A DNA stretch of 64,000 bases from an uncultured Oscillospiraceae bacterium (GCA_934565795.1 CAKTIM010000003.1:62001-126000), one strand, 5' to 3'. Shown: positions 1 through 8,040, numbered from the stretch's first letter. Notes: generated from the letters alone by a model not told the origin. Translations and numbers: made by a program.

Positions 1-1
1 C

Positions 2-592
2 ACTGCCCTGACCAACACGACCACCATCCGCTCGGTATACAATGTGACGGACAGCACCTGCTCAGAGTTGAAGTATGTCCGCAGCGCCAAGTACATCGAC
101 ATGGGGCACAACGACACCCTGACCGACCTGAGCTTCATCGGCTACATGCCTGACCTGGAAATTCTGATCCTTTCCGGCTGCGCCGCCAGCGATCTTTCCG
201 GCTTTGAAAACTGCAAGAAGCTGGAATATCTGGAGCTGGCCAACTGTCTGAAGCTATCCGACCTCACCCCCCTGTCCGGGTGTGCCAGTCTGAAATATCT
301 GAACATCTGCTATACCAAGGTCAGCAGCCTGATGCCCCTGGACGGGCTTCCCATCCAGAACCTTTTCTGCAAGCGAACCCGGGTGGCCGCAGACGAGCAG
401 AAGCAATTTAAAGAAATCCACCCGGACGCCACCGCCGTCTTTACCGGCAACGACCCCTACGCCGGCCCCGGTTGGCGGTATGTGGACAACGGCTATACCT
501 ACTCCGAATTCTACAAAAAGGTACGTGAGGTATTCAACCTGGATCAGGTAGACGCCCTCCTCCGCGCCCAGGAAAAGGCAGCCGAGAATTAA
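2..592 (+). CDS. Leucine-rich-repeat protein, C-terminal part (5' end outside window)
   Basis: The frame is open from base 2, so the true start lies upstream of the window; a GTG at 44 is only an internal candidate. What is visible is about 196 residues. Residues roughly 20-110 show irregular leucine-rich repeats of the internalin/bacterial LRR type (for example LEILILSGC, LEYLELANC, LKYLNICYT, each about 22 residues apart). The last 70 residues are not repeat-like and have no LPXTG or membrane segment. Such proteins are usually secreted or surface-attached and bind protein partners; the ligand cannot be read here. A clear intrinsic terminator follows 8 bases after the stop. Confidence 0.7.
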   Translation, partial: TALTNTTTIRSVYNVTDSTCSELKYVRSAKYIDMGHNDTLTDLSFIGYMPDLEILILSGCAASDLSGFENCKKLEYLELANCLKLSDLTPLSGCASLKYLNICYTKVSSLMPLDGLPIQNLFCKRTRVAADEQKQFKEIHPDATAVFTGNDPYAGPGWRYVDNGYTYSEFYKKVREVFNLDQVDALLRAQEKAAEN

Positions 593-599
593 GAATTAT

Positions 600-627
600 C
601 GCTCCCCAGACGGGGAGCGATTTTTTG
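600..627 (+). terminator. Intrinsic terminator of the LRR gene
   Basis: An 8-bp stem CGCTCCCC/GGGGAGCG (600-607 with 612-619) with a 4-base loop is followed by A and six T. It lies directly behind the stop codon at 592. Confidence 0.85.
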
Positions 628-645
628 TATTGCAGGCCCGCCGTC

Positions 646-674
646 CAGCCGCAGTCGATTTATTCAGAGCTTCC
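646..674 (+). repeat. Solo end of the 161-bp palindromic repeat
   Basis: These 29 bases match the right-hand end of the complete repeat at 708-868 (CAGCCGCAG.CGATTTATTCAGAG.TTCC, two differences). The rest of that copy is missing, so this looks like a deletion remnant next to an intact copy. The interval 593-902 holds only the terminator, this fragment and the complete repeat; no gene is seen in it. Confidence 0.6.
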
Positions 675-707
675 CTTGACAAAGGCACTTCTCTGTGGTA
701 GGGTTAG

Positions 708-868
708 GGAAGCTCTGATTAAATCGGCAAGAGCTGACAGCGAGAGATTTTTCGCCAGATGAAAGTATCAAAAGTGGAGGAATACTGTATGTATTTCCCA
801 CTTTTGATACTGCACAGCTGGGGAAAAAGATCCGCTGCTCAGCCGCAGGCGATTTATTCAGAGGTTCC
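708..868 (+). mobile_element. 161-bp imperfect palindrome, MITE-like (copy 1)
   Basis: The two ends form a 19-bp inverted repeat, GGAA(G/C)CTCTGA(T/A)TAAATCG. Inside, AGTATCAAAAGTGG pairs with CCACTTTTGATACT around a central GGAATACTGTATGTATT, so almost the whole element can fold into one long hairpin. It encodes nothing plausible. An inverted second copy of the same length lies at 2827-2987, so the two copies bracket the genes from 903 to 2823. Size, terminal inverted repeats and lack of coding capacity fit a miniature inverted-repeat element; no transposase is in the window. Confidence 0.75.
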
Positions 869-902
869 TTAGGCCATTCTGAACAGACAAAGAGGAACAC
901 AT

Positions 903-1604
903 ATGAGCTACCGATACGAAACACACATGCATACTAAGGAAGGCAGCGCCTGTGCTTCCTCCACGGGGGTGGAGATGGCGCGGGCGCACAAGGCGGCGGG
1001 GTATACCGGCATTTTTGTGACGGATCATTTTTTCAACGGCAATTCCGCCGTCCCCCGGGAGCTGCCATGGGAGGAGCGAATCCGGCGCTTCTGCCTGGGC
1101 TATGAGCATGCCAAGGCGGAGGGGGACAGAATCGGACTACAGGTCTTTTTCGGCTTTGAATACGCCTACCAGGGGGCGGAATTCCTGGTTTACAATCTGG
1201 ACAAGCAGTGGCTCCTGGCACACGAGGACATTGACAAAGGCGAGCCCCGCAGGGCGCTGGAGCTGATGCGGCGCGACGGCGGCTTTGTGATTCAGGCCCA
1301 CCCGTTCCGGGAGCGGGGCTACATCGACCACTTCCAGCTCTTCCCCCGGGATATCGACGGGGTGGAGGCCATCAATGCCGCTCACCTGGGCGAAGAGGGC
1401 CGGAAAATGAATCAGCGGGCCTTTGCCTATGCCGAGATGTTCGACCTGCCCGTCACGGCCGGTTCGGACAGCCACAAGGTAGAGCTGCTCTACGGCAGCG
1501 GTGTGGAATTCCCGGAGCCGCTGAAAACGCCGCTGGATTACCTGCGTTTCCTCCGCGCCAGACAGGTCAGGCTGGTCGAAGCTCCTGATAGAGACCCACA
1601 CTGA
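903..1604 (+). CDS. PHP-domain metal-dependent phosphoesterase
   Basis: A 233-residue protein with the metal-ligand set of the PHP (polymerase and histidinol phosphatase) superfamily: H8-x-H10 near the N terminus, D41-H42, E86, H133 in QAHPF, and D189-x-H191 in GSDSH. Members hydrolyse phosphate esters with two or three metal ions; the exact substrate cannot be told. The start ATG is supported by AAAGAGG ten bases upstream. The gene begins 34 bases after the MITE-like repeat and its 3' end overlaps the convergent gene by 38 bp. Confidence 0.85.
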   Translation: MSYRYETHMHTKEGSACASSTGVEMARAHKAAGYTGIFVTDHFFNGNSAVPRELPWEERIRRFCLGYEHAKAEGDRIGLQVFFGFEYAYQGAEFLVYNLDKQWLLAHEDIDKGEPRRALELMRRDGGFVIQAHPFRERGYIDHFQLFPRDIDGVEAINAAHLGEEGRKMNQRAFAYAEMFDLPVTAGSDSHKVELLYGSGVEFPEPLKTPLDYLRFLRARQVRLVEAPDRDPH

Positions 1605-2265
1605 GCGTGACGCCCAGGCGCTCCGCGTCCGACAGGAGGCCAGCTAAGTCCTGCCGGGTTCGCCAGGTTCGGAATACGATGGCATCCGGCTTTTCCTCAA
1701 TGCTGTAGTGGCAGTGCAGCGCCTCGTCCGCCATTGCGGGGGGGGCGGCGGGGAACGAATTGATGCCATAGGCCGCGCCGCTTTCGGTCAGGGTGATGGT
1801 TTGTCCCTCCAGGGCAAGCTCCAGCCAGATCTGCTTTCCCCTCCATTTTTCGAGGTAGGCGGCAGCGGGCGTATCCGTGGGCACCGGCGGAGCAAAGACG
1901 GCGGCGCCCTCCGCCGAATAGCCCGGCGGAACGCCCAGGGGAAATTTCAAATGCTGGGCCAGGTAGCCTACCAGCTCTGTGGATTCCCGGCGGGGCGGAT
2001 TCTGAAAATCCACCAGCAGCCCCGCGCAGCGCAGACCCTCCAGGGCTTCACCCAGCTCCCGGCAGATGCGCTCCGGGTCGTGGCCATGAATGGGGGTGCG
2101 GTCGTTGAGGATCAGCAGGCTCCCCGGCGGCAGGGCGGCAGGCAGATTGCACAGGCCGGTGGAATAGGGAGAAAAATGGCAGGCCATCCAGGCGGTCTTT
2201 TCCGGCAGCGCAGCGCCGCCCATCATTTCCGCCGCCGTCATGGCCAGGTATTGCGTGATCGCCAT
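1567..2265 (-). CDS. Conserved-looking hypothetical protein
   Basis: I chose the ATG at 2265 (MAITQYLAMTA) over the longer open frame reaching 2625, because that extension runs through the yqeG gene. The product is 232 residues, soluble, with no signal peptide. The stretch LLILNDRTPIHGH followed by a GLLVDFQNPP segment resembles the strands of a TIM-barrel glycosidase-like fold, but no catalytic motif is convincing. Codon use is like the neighbours. The stop region overlaps the end of the PHP gene on the other strand. No function is claimed. Confidence 0.65.
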   Translation of the reverse strand: MAITQYLAMTAAEMMGGAALPEKTAWMACHFSPYSTGLCNLPAALPPGSLLILNDRTPIHGHDPERICRELGEALEGLRCAGLLVDFQNPPRRESTELVGYLAQHLKFPLGVPPGYSAEGAAVFAPPVPTDTPAAAYLEKWRGKQIWLELALEGQTITLTESGAAYGINSFPAAPPAMADEALHCHYSIEEKPDAIVFRTWRTRQDLAGLLSDAERLGVTLSVGLYQELRPA

Positions 2266-2293
2266 GGACAAATACCCCTTCCCATGGTATAAT
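2265..2293 (+). promoter_or_regulatory. Sigma-A promoter of yqeG
   Basis: -35 TGGACA (2265-2270), 17-bp spacer, -10 TATAAT (2288-2293) with an extended -10 TG one base upstream. It overlaps the start codon of the divergent hypothetical gene. Confidence 0.7.
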
Positions 2294-2325
2294 GTATTGT
2301 AGATTATGAACCCACGGAGGCCGAT

Positions 2326-2823
2326 ATGTCCATTTCCCTGCTGCCCAAGCACATCGCCCGGTCGCTCCCCCAGCTCACCCCGGAGCTGCTGCACCGTCTG
2401 AACATCCGGCTGCTGATGCTGGATTTTGACAATACCATCGTCCCCTACACCACGGACATCCCCACCGAGGAGATGCAGCGGTGGCTGGAGAGCATGAAGC
2501 AATCCGATATTCAGCTGTGCGTGGTCTCCAACAGCAAGCGGGAGCGGGTGAAGGTATTCTGCAATGCCTACGGCCTGGACTGCATCACCCACGCGAAAAA
2601 GCCCTTTGCCAAAGGAATCCGTCAATGTCTACAGCGGTACGGCATTCCGGCGGAGCAGGCCGCCCTGGTGGGCGACCAAATTTATACGGACACCCTGGGG
2701 GCAAACTGCCAGGGCGTTACCTCCATCCTGGTCAGCGCCATCAGCAATCACAATTTCTGGCTGAAGGCCCGGCACGTGCTGGAGCTTCCGTTCATCGCCA
2801 TGGCAAGGAGAAGACGGATATAA
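2326..2823 (+). CDS. yqeG: YqeG family HAD IIIA-type phosphatase
   Basis: 165 residues, the normal length for YqeG. HAD motifs are complete: DFDNT at 33-37 (nucleophile D33, D35), VVSNS at 66-70, K91/K92, and GDQIYTD at 116-122. Related HAD IIIA enzymes are phosphatases of phosphorylated small molecules, including phosphatidylglycerophosphate in the eukaryotic relatives; the Clostridia substrate is not settled. CGGAGG precedes the ATG. In most Firmicutes yqeG sits next to yqeH/aroE; that context is absent here, and the gene stands alone behind its own promoter and before an inverted MITE copy. Confidence 0.9.
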   Translation: MSISLLPKHIARSLPQLTPELLHRLNIRLLMLDFDNTIVPYTTDIPTEEMQRWLESMKQSDIQLCVVSNSKRERVKVFCNAYGLDCITHAKKPFAKGIRQCLQRYGIPAEQAALVGDQIYTDTLGANCQGVTSILVSAISNHNFWLKARHVLELPFIAMARRRRI

Positions 2824-2826
2824 AAG

Positions 2827-2987
2827 GGAACCTCTGAATAAATCGCCTGCGGCTGAGCAGCGGATCTTTTTCCCCAGCTGTGCAGTATCAAAAGCGGGAA
2901 ATACATGAAGTATTCCTCCGCTTTTGGTACTTTCATCTGGTGAAAAATCTCTCGCTGTCAGCCCTTGCCGATTTAATCAGAGCTTCC
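2827..2987 (-). mobile_element. 161-bp imperfect palindrome, MITE-like (copy 2, inverted)
   Basis: Same length, ends and centre as 708-868, in opposite orientation. In the inner stem copy 1 has GTGG/CCAC and this copy has GCGG/CCGC: both strands of the stem changed together. It begins three bases after the yqeG stop and could act as its 3' hairpin. The interval 2824-3165 holds this element and the efp promoter only. Confidence 0.75.
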
Positions 2988-3069
2988 TAAGCTTTTGGAG
3001 GCGGACGCTGAAAAAGGGGCGTCTATCTTCAAAAGAACTGTGGATTCTGTAAAAAAGTGATATTTCCCC

Positions 3070-3098
3070 TTGAAAAAAGCGGCGCAATCGGTTAAAAT
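3070..3098 (+). promoter_or_regulatory. Sigma-A promoter of efp
   Basis: -35 TTGAAA (3070-3075), 17-bp spacer, -10 TAAAAT (3093-3098), about 60 bases before the efp ribosome site. Confidence 0.75.
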
Positions 3099-3165
3099 AA
3101 AGTGATGCAATTTTGTACATACTTTTCTTGCCCTACGGGGAAGATAACTTAGGAGGATATGAAAG

Positions 3166-3729
3166 ATGATTTCTGCAAGTGAATTCAGAAACGGCGTTAC
3201 TTTTGAAATGGACGGCAAGGTCATGCAGGTGATCGAGTTCCAGCACGTCAAGCCCGGCAAGGGCGCTGCTTTCGTGCGCGTGAAGATGAAGAACGTCATC
3301 ACCGGCGGCGTGACCGAGACCAGCTTCAACCCCACTGCCAAGTACCCCACCGCTTACATTGAGCGCAAGAAGATGGAGTACTCCTACAACGACGGCAACC
3401 TCTACTATTTCATGGACGGCGAGACCTATGAGCTGGAGCCCATCGACGCCAGTGTGCTGGACGATTCTTTCAAGTTTGTGAAAGAGAACGACACTTGCGT
3501 CATCATGAGCTACAAGGGCTCCGTGTTCGGCGTGGAGGCCCCCAACTTTGCCGACCTTGTGGTCACCAAGACCGAGCCTGGCTTTGCCGGCAACACCGCC
3601 ACCAACGTCACCAAGCCCGCCACCGTGGAGACCGGCGCAGAGGTGAAGGTGCCCCTGTTCATCAACGAGGGCGACAAGATCCAGATCGATACCCGCACCG
3701 GCGAGTACCTGGGCCGTTCCAAGGCTTGA
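3166..3729 (+). CDS. efp: Elongation factor P
   Basis: 187 residues with the three-beta-barrel EF-P layout. EF-P binds the ribosome between the P and E sites and relieves stalling at proline runs. The tip loop [10 protein letters not shown] carries K32, the residue that is modified (beta-lysyl or 5-aminopentanol in other bacteria) in active EF-P. The C-terminal barrel has the usual [22 protein letters not shown] lies just upstream of the ATG. No epmA or other modification gene is near. Confidence 0.97.
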   Translation: MISASEFRNGVTFEMDGKVMQVIEFQHVKPGKGAAFVRVKMKNVITGGVTETSFNPTAKYPTAYIERKKMEYSYNDGNLYYFMDGETYELEPIDASVLDDSFKFVKENDTCVIMSYKGSVFGVEAPNFADLVVTKTEPGFAGNTATNVTKPATVETGAEVKVPLFINEGDKIQIDTRTGEYLGRSKA

Positions 3730-3759
3730 TGCAATCCTACATTTGAAGGAGCGAGTGCT

Positions 3760-4236
3760 ATGACGATTTCTGAAAAGTCCGCCTATCTCAAGGGCTTGAT
3801 GGACGGCCTGAAGCTGGACACCGAGTCCGACGAAGGAAAGATGATCGCTGCCATTGTGGATCTTCTGGGCGATGTGACCAAGAAGGTCGTGGATATCGAG
3901 GATACCACCATCGCCATCTCCGACGAGCTGGATGAGATCGAAGAGGATCTGGACGCCATCGAGGATTACATCCTGGATGAAGAGGACGACGATTACGACG
4001 AGGACGAGGACGACTACGACGACGAGGATGAAGACGACGAGTCCGATGAGGACGGCGAAGAGGGCTTCGACTTTGGCGACGAGGAATCCACCATCTACGA
4101 GGTTCAGTGCGCCTGCGGCAACATCATCGACTTCGACGAGGATGTTCTGGAGTCCGGCAGCATCGTCTGCGACAAGTGCGGCGAGACCCTGGAATTCTCT
4201 TTCGAGGATGACGAGGACGAAGAGGACGACGAATAA
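3760..4236 (+). CDS. Acidic zinc-ribbon protein, CD1247 N-terminal-domain type
   Basis: 158 residues in three parts: an N-terminal helical region (1-60) of the kind found in Clostridioides CD1247 and relatives, a highly acidic Asp/Glu linker (about 60-105, with long DED runs), and a small zinc ribbon made by CACG and CDKC. The acidic tail ends the protein. It is 30 bases behind efp with its own AAGGAGCGA site and is probably cotranscribed with it. This gene follows efp in many Clostridia, but its job is unknown; a nucleic-acid or ribosome-related role is only a guess from the neighbour and the ribbon. Confidence 0.8.
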   Translation: MTISEKSAYLKGLMDGLKLDTESDEGKMIAAIVDLLGDVTKKVVDIEDTTIAISDELDEIEEDLDAIEDYILDEEDDDYDEDEDDYDDEDEDDESDEDGEEGFDFGDEESTIYEVQCACGNIIDFDEDVLESGSIVCDKCGETLEFSFEDDEDEEDDE

Positions 4237-4253
4237 CCCCCAAAGTAAAAACC

Positions 4254-4287
4254 ACGCCGGAGAGGGAACCCCCTCTCCGGCCTTTTT
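4254..4287 (+). terminator. Intrinsic terminator of the efp unit
   Basis: An 11-bp perfect stem GCCGGAGAGGG/CCCTCTCCGGC (4256-4266 with 4271-4281) with a 4-base loop and CTTTTT. Confidence 0.9.
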
Positions 4288-4336
4288 CTCTCCGTAACGC
4301 CAATCTTATGAGACAAGATTAAATAGGAGCACCCCT

Positions 4337-4781
4337 CCCGTAGGGGCGGATACCAGCCGTCCGCAACGTCGCGGGCCTGAGCTGCCGGTTAAACGAAAGC
4401 CGGAAAAATCTCCTGAGTTCGTAGGGGGCGGCAATTTGTCGCCCCGCCGGGTACCGGGATTGAGCGGTTTGTCTATACAGCTCAGTTTCGTTAGCTTTCG
4501 GGCGGCTGGTATCCGCCCCTACGGACTCAAAATGTTTAACCTTGTACCTTTTTAACCAAATCTCTTTCAAAGCCATCACCTGCGTGCCCTCTTCAGTCGC
4601 TGCGGCGACAGCTAATTAATTATGGTATCATTGCCACCGGCAATGATTGTTATTAAAGATTCGCTGCGCTCTGCAACACCCCTCAGGGAAGCTTGGGGGA
4701 TGTATACGGCGGGTTATACGTTGATTTTTACTGCTTCCTAAACCGTTGGGTTGAGGGTCGGCAGGTTGCCGACCCCTACGG
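4337..4781 (+). repeat. Modular repeat family, copy A (about 445 bp)
   Basis: Non-coding DNA built of short palindromic modules: GTAGGGGCGGATACCAGCCG near the left, its reverse complement near 4500-4530, a GTCGGCA..TTGCCGAC module at the right end, and ATTGCCACCGGCAATG at about 4630. Related copies lie at 33764-34110 and, inverted, at 53592-54039. It fills the gap 4237-4828, where no gene is seen. Repeats with these GTAGGGGCGG modules are common in gut Clostridia genomes; their mobility is not understood. Confidence 0.75.
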
Positions 4782-4828
4782 AGGGGGGGCTGCTTTCCGT
4801 TCAACTTTCTGCTGCCAAGCGGTTTGGG

Positions 4829-6217
4829 TCAGAGCTTTGTTACTTCGCGTTCCTTGACGAGCTTGACGACTACGCCGGACAGGAGGAACAGGGCCACCAA
4901 GTTGGGGATGGCCATCATGCCATTGAAGGTTTCGGCGATGTCCCACAGCAGGCCCAAGTCCATGGTCGCGCCAACGATGGACACCAGAGAGTAGGCCACC
5001 AGGAAGGGCTTGACCGCCTTGGTGCTCAGGATAAACTCGATGCAGCGCGAGCCGTACAGCCCCCAGCCGATGATGGTGGAGAAGGCGAAGCAGCACATGG
5101 AAACGGCGGTAAAGATGGACACCCAGTTGCCATAGCTGGAGACAAAGCCGGAGATGGTCAGCTCCGCACCGGCGGCCTGACCGTAGCTCACGGGTACGCC
5201 GCTGCACAGGATCACCAGCGCGGTCATGGTGCAGATGATGATGGTATCCATAAACACCTCAAAGATGCCGAAATAGCCCTGCTGCACGGCATCGTCGGTA
5301 TCCGAGCAGGCGTGGGCGATGGAGCCGGTGCCCAGGCCCGCCTCATTGGAGAAAATGCCCCGGGACACGCCCTTTTTCAGGCTGACGAACAGGGAGCCCA
5401 CCAGGCCGCCGGTGACGGCCTTGGGATTGAACGCGCCCTCAAAAATCATCTTGAACACGCCGGGCACATTGCGCCAGTTGATCACGATCACGCCGATGGA
5501 GAGGATGATGTACAGCAGCGCCATAAAGGGCACCAGCTTTTCCGTCACCTGGCCGATGCGCTTGATGCCGCCCAGCAGCACCACCGCCACCAGCAGGGCA
5601 ATGATGATGCCGATCATCCATTTCATCACGATTACTTGATCATGATCGATGATGTTGAAGCTGGTCAGGGCCGTGTCAATGGAGGAGACAATGGTATTGA
5701 CCTGGGTGGCGTTGCCGGTGCCGAACACCGTCAGCACGCCAAAGATGGCGTACAGCGCACCCAGCCACTGCCATTTCTTGCCCAGACCGTTTTTAATGTA
5801 GTACATGGGGCCGCCGATGTATTCGCCCTGGGCGTTCTTCTCCCGGAAATGAATGGCCAGCACCACCTCGGAGAACTTCGTGCACATGCCCAGGAACGCG
5901 GAGCACCACATCCAGAACACCGCGCCGGGGCCGCCGATGGCCACAGCGCCCGCCACGCCGGCGATATTGCCGGTGCCCACCGTACCGGCCAGTGCGGTAC
6001 ACACCGCCTGGAACGGGCTGATGGAGCCTTCCTTGGCGCTCCTGCGCTCAAACACCTTACCCAGGGTATCGTGCATGGCTCTGCCGAATTTCCGCACCTG
6101 AATCACCCGTGTGCGGCAGGTAAGCAGCAGGCCCACGCCCACGATGCTGACAATTGCGGGGACGCCCCAGATAAAATTATTCAGGGCGGTATTGATTTTT
6201 ACGATCCAATCCATCAT
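4829..6217 (-). CDS. Sodium:alanine/glycine symporter, AGCS family
   Basis: 462 residues with about 10-11 membrane helices. The AGCS signature is present: GTVGTGNIAGVA (about residues 78-89) followed by GGPGAVFWMW, and a second conserved segment FSNEAGLGTGS. These carriers import alanine or glycine with Na+ or H+. The ATG pair at the start follows AGAAGGAAG. The gene begins 24 bases after the SDR gene and is probably its second cistron. No transporter-specific regulator or riboswitch is visible in the 24-base gap. Confidence 0.92.
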   Translation of the reverse strand: MMDWIVKINTALNNFIWGVPAIVSIVGVGLLLTCRTRVIQVRKFGRAMHDTLGKVFERRSAKEGSISPFQAVCTALAGTVGTGNIAGVAGAVAIGGPGAVFWMWCSAFLGMCTKFSEVVLAIHFREKNAQGEYIGGPMYYIKNGLGKKWQWLGALYAIFGVLTVFGTGNATQVNTIVSSIDTALTSFNIIDHDQVIVMKWMIGIIIALLVAVVLLGGIKRIGQVTEKLVPFMALLYIILSIGVIVINWRNVPGVFKMIFEGAFNPKAVTGGLVGSLFVSLKKGVSRGIFSNEAGLGTGSIAHACSDTDDAVQQGYFGIFEVFMDTIIICTMTALVILCSGVPVSYGQAAGAELTISGFVSSYGNWVSIFTAVSMCCFAFSTIIGWGLYGSRCIEFILSTKAVKPFLVAYSLVSIVGATMDLGLLWDIAETFNGMMAIPNLVALFLLSGVVVKLVKEREVTKL

Positions 6218-6241
6218 AGCTTTTCTTCCTTCTATTCTTCT

Positions 6242-7261
6242 TTAGAAAAATGCCTTCAGCGCATTTTCCTGGGCGGCGATCACCCGGTCGCACCAGGCGT
6301 CGAATTCTGGATCCTCCCGCTGCAGCTCCGGGTGGGCGAGGATATTGTCAATCGCCTGCCGCACTCCCTGCTCAAAGCGGACGGTGGGGCAGAAGCCCGG
6401 CACGGCGGCCTTCAGCTTGCGGTTGTCAAATACCACCGAATTGGCCTTGTCCCCGATCAGGCTGCCCAGCATGTCATAACAGCCCGTGGCGGCTAAGAAG
6501 TGAGAGGAAACGTAGTAGGGCTTCAGCTCCACCCCCAGGCAGGCGGCAATGGTGGAATAAATCTGATTCCAGGTCAGCGTCTCGTCGTTTGTGATCTGGA
6601 ATGCCTCGCCGATGGCATGGGGATTGCCCATCAGGCCCACATAGCCCTTGGCAAAGTCCGAATTGTGGGTCATCGTCCACAGGGAGGTACCGTCGCCGTG
6701 GATAATGACGGGCTTGCCCTGCTGCATCCGCCTCAGAACCTGATAGCTTCCGTTTTTGCCGTGCACGCCCAGAGGGACGTTGCGGTTATCATAGGTGTGG
6801 CTGGGGCGGATGATGGTCACGGGGAAGCCCTGCTCCCGGTAGGCGCGCATCAGAACCTCTTCGCAGGCAATCTTATCCCTGGAATACTGCCAATAGGGAT
6901 TGGCCAGGGCGGTGCCCTCGGTGATGCGGTAGTCCTTGGCCGGCTTGTGGTAGGCGGAGGCGGAGCTGGTATACAGATACTGCCCCGTCCTGCCGGAGAA
7001 CAGCCGGATATCCCGCTCCACCTGCTCCGGCACAAAGCCGATGAACTGGCACACGCAGTCAAAGCGCAGGTCGCCCAGCGCGGCACGCACCGCCGGTTCG
7101 TCGTTTATGTCCGCGTGGATCAGGTGTACGCCCTGGGGCACCTCGGAATTGCGGGAGCCGCGGTTGAGCAGATAGACCTGCCACCCCTGCTGCACCAGCA
7201 GCCGGGTCACCGCCAGACTGATGGTGCCGGTGCCGCCGATCAATAGTGCTTTCATCTTCAA
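6242..7261 (-). CDS. NAD-dependent epimerase/dehydratase, extended SDR
   Basis: 339 residues. A Rossmann dinucleotide site GGTGTI (9-14) opens the protein, an acidic residue follows the second strand (IHADIND), and the catalytic YSRDK (Y-x-x-x-K) lies after an SSAS motif, as in extended short-chain dehydrogenases that act on nucleotide sugars or related substrates. The substrate cannot be assigned; the C-terminal half has no family-specific motif I recognise. First gene of a two-gene leftward unit with the AGCS symporter; promoter at 7291-7319. Confidence 0.85.
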   Translation of the reverse strand: MKMKALLIGGTGTISLAVTRLLVQQGWQVYLLNRGSRNSEVPQGVHLIHADINDEPAVRAALGDLRFDCVCQFIGFVPEQVERDIRLFSGRTGQYLYTSSASAYHKPAKDYRITEGTALANPYWQYSRDKIACEEVLMRAYREQGFPVTIIRPSHTYDNRNVPLGVHGKNGSYQVLRRMQQGKPVIIHGDGTSLWTMTHNSDFAKGYVGLMGNPHAIGEAFQITNDETLTWNQIYSTIAACLGVELKPYYVSSHFLAATGCYDMLGSLIGDKANSVVFDNRKLKAAVPGFCPTVRFEQGVRQAIDNILAHPELQREDPEFDAWCDRVIAAQENALKAFF

Positions 7262-7290
7262 TCACTTCCATTTAAAAAATAGATAATAAT

Positions 7291-7319
7291 ATGGTATCAG
7301 ATAGATGGGAATTCGTCAA
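7291..7319 (-). promoter_or_regulatory. Promoter of the SDR-symporter unit
   Basis: On the minus strand TTGACG (7319-7314), 17-bp spacer, TACCAT (7296-7291), about 25 bases before the SDR start. The -10 is weak. Confidence 0.5.
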
Positions 7320-7357
7320 ACAAAACTTTCGCCGCGCCCCGAAACCGGCCTCTTTTC

Positions 7358-7386
7358 TTGACCACAAGAGGCGGGAGTGTTATAAT
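7358..7386 (+). promoter_or_regulatory. Sigma-A promoter of the HD phosphohydrolase gene
   Basis: TTGACC (7358-7363), 17-bp spacer, TATAAT (7381-7386). Confidence 0.8.
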
Positions 7387-7419
7387 GAGCGCATAGAACA
7401 GCGAAAAGGAGAGAACCAT

Positions 7420-7983
7420 ATGGAACCTGCAACCCTTTTAGACCTGCTGCACACCGCCGGGCGGCTGAAGGACACCACCCGCCACTGCTATACTCCCGGC
7501 GGGCGGCACGAAAGCGTGGCGGAGCACAGCTGGCGGCTGGCGCTGATGGCGTTCTGGCTCAAAGACGAATTCCCGGAGCTGGACATCAACCGGGTGATTC
7601 AGATGTGCCTGATTCACGACCTGGGCGAGGCCTTCACCGGCGACATTCCCGTGTTTGACAAGACGGCCAAGGACGAAGAAAAGGAGGAGGCACTGCTCTT
7701 TGCCTGGGTGGACGCCATGCCGGAGCCGCTGCGCAGCGACATGCGGAGCCTGTATCAGGAAATGCAGGCACGTGAAACCACCGAGGCCAAGCTCTACAAG
7801 GCGCTGGACGGGCTGGAGGCGGTGATCTCCCACAATGAATCGGATATTTCCACCTGGGAGCCGAATGAATACCAGCTCCAGCTGACCTATGCCGCCGACC
7901 GCATGCATTTCAGCCCCTATATGGTGGCCCTGCGGGAGCAAATCCGGCAGGACAGCCTGAAAAAGATTCAGGACGCTCAGTGA
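7420..7983 (+). CDS. HD-domain phosphohydrolase, YfbR/5'-deoxynucleotidase-like
   Basis: 187 residues from the ATG at 7420; the open frame reaches 7291 but that part contains the promoter, and AAAGGAGAG sits before 7420. HD motifs: H30, EHS at 35-37, HD at 66-67 (LIHDLGEAFTGDIP), and a later Asp in the NESD segment. The order H..HD..D and the GD(I/L)P turn match the YfbR branch that removes phosphate from deoxynucleoside monophosphates. It is monocistronic by its own promoter and the promoter of the next gene. Confidence 0.85.
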   Translation: MEPATLLDLLHTAGRLKDTTRHCYTPGGRHESVAEHSWRLALMAFWLKDEFPELDINRVIQMCLIHDLGEAFTGDIPVFDKTAKDEEKEEALLFAWVDAMPEPLRSDMRSLYQEMQARETTEAKLYKALDGLEAVISHNESDISTWEPNEYQLQLTYAADRMHFSPYMVALREQIRQDSLKKIQDAQ

Positions 7984-8011
7984 GCCGTCCCGCGCCCCGG
8001 GCGGTTTGCGG

Positions 8012-8040
8012 TTGACGAACCCCCGGATATGTGGTATTTT
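8012..8040 (+). promoter_or_regulatory. Sigma-A promoter of the GT4 gene
   Basis: TTGACG (8012-8017), 17-bp spacer, TATTTT (8035-8040). It lies inside the longest open frame of the next gene, which argues for the downstream ATG at 8113. Confidence 0.65.

Noticed and set aside
858..1109. Minus-strand frames over the PHP gene start
   Set aside because: Shadow of the PHP gene and the repeat; no ribosome site.
4751..6496. 581-codon plus-strand frame opposite the AGCS symporter
   Set aside because: Starts in repeat DNA and runs across two real genes on the other strand; no recognisable domain.
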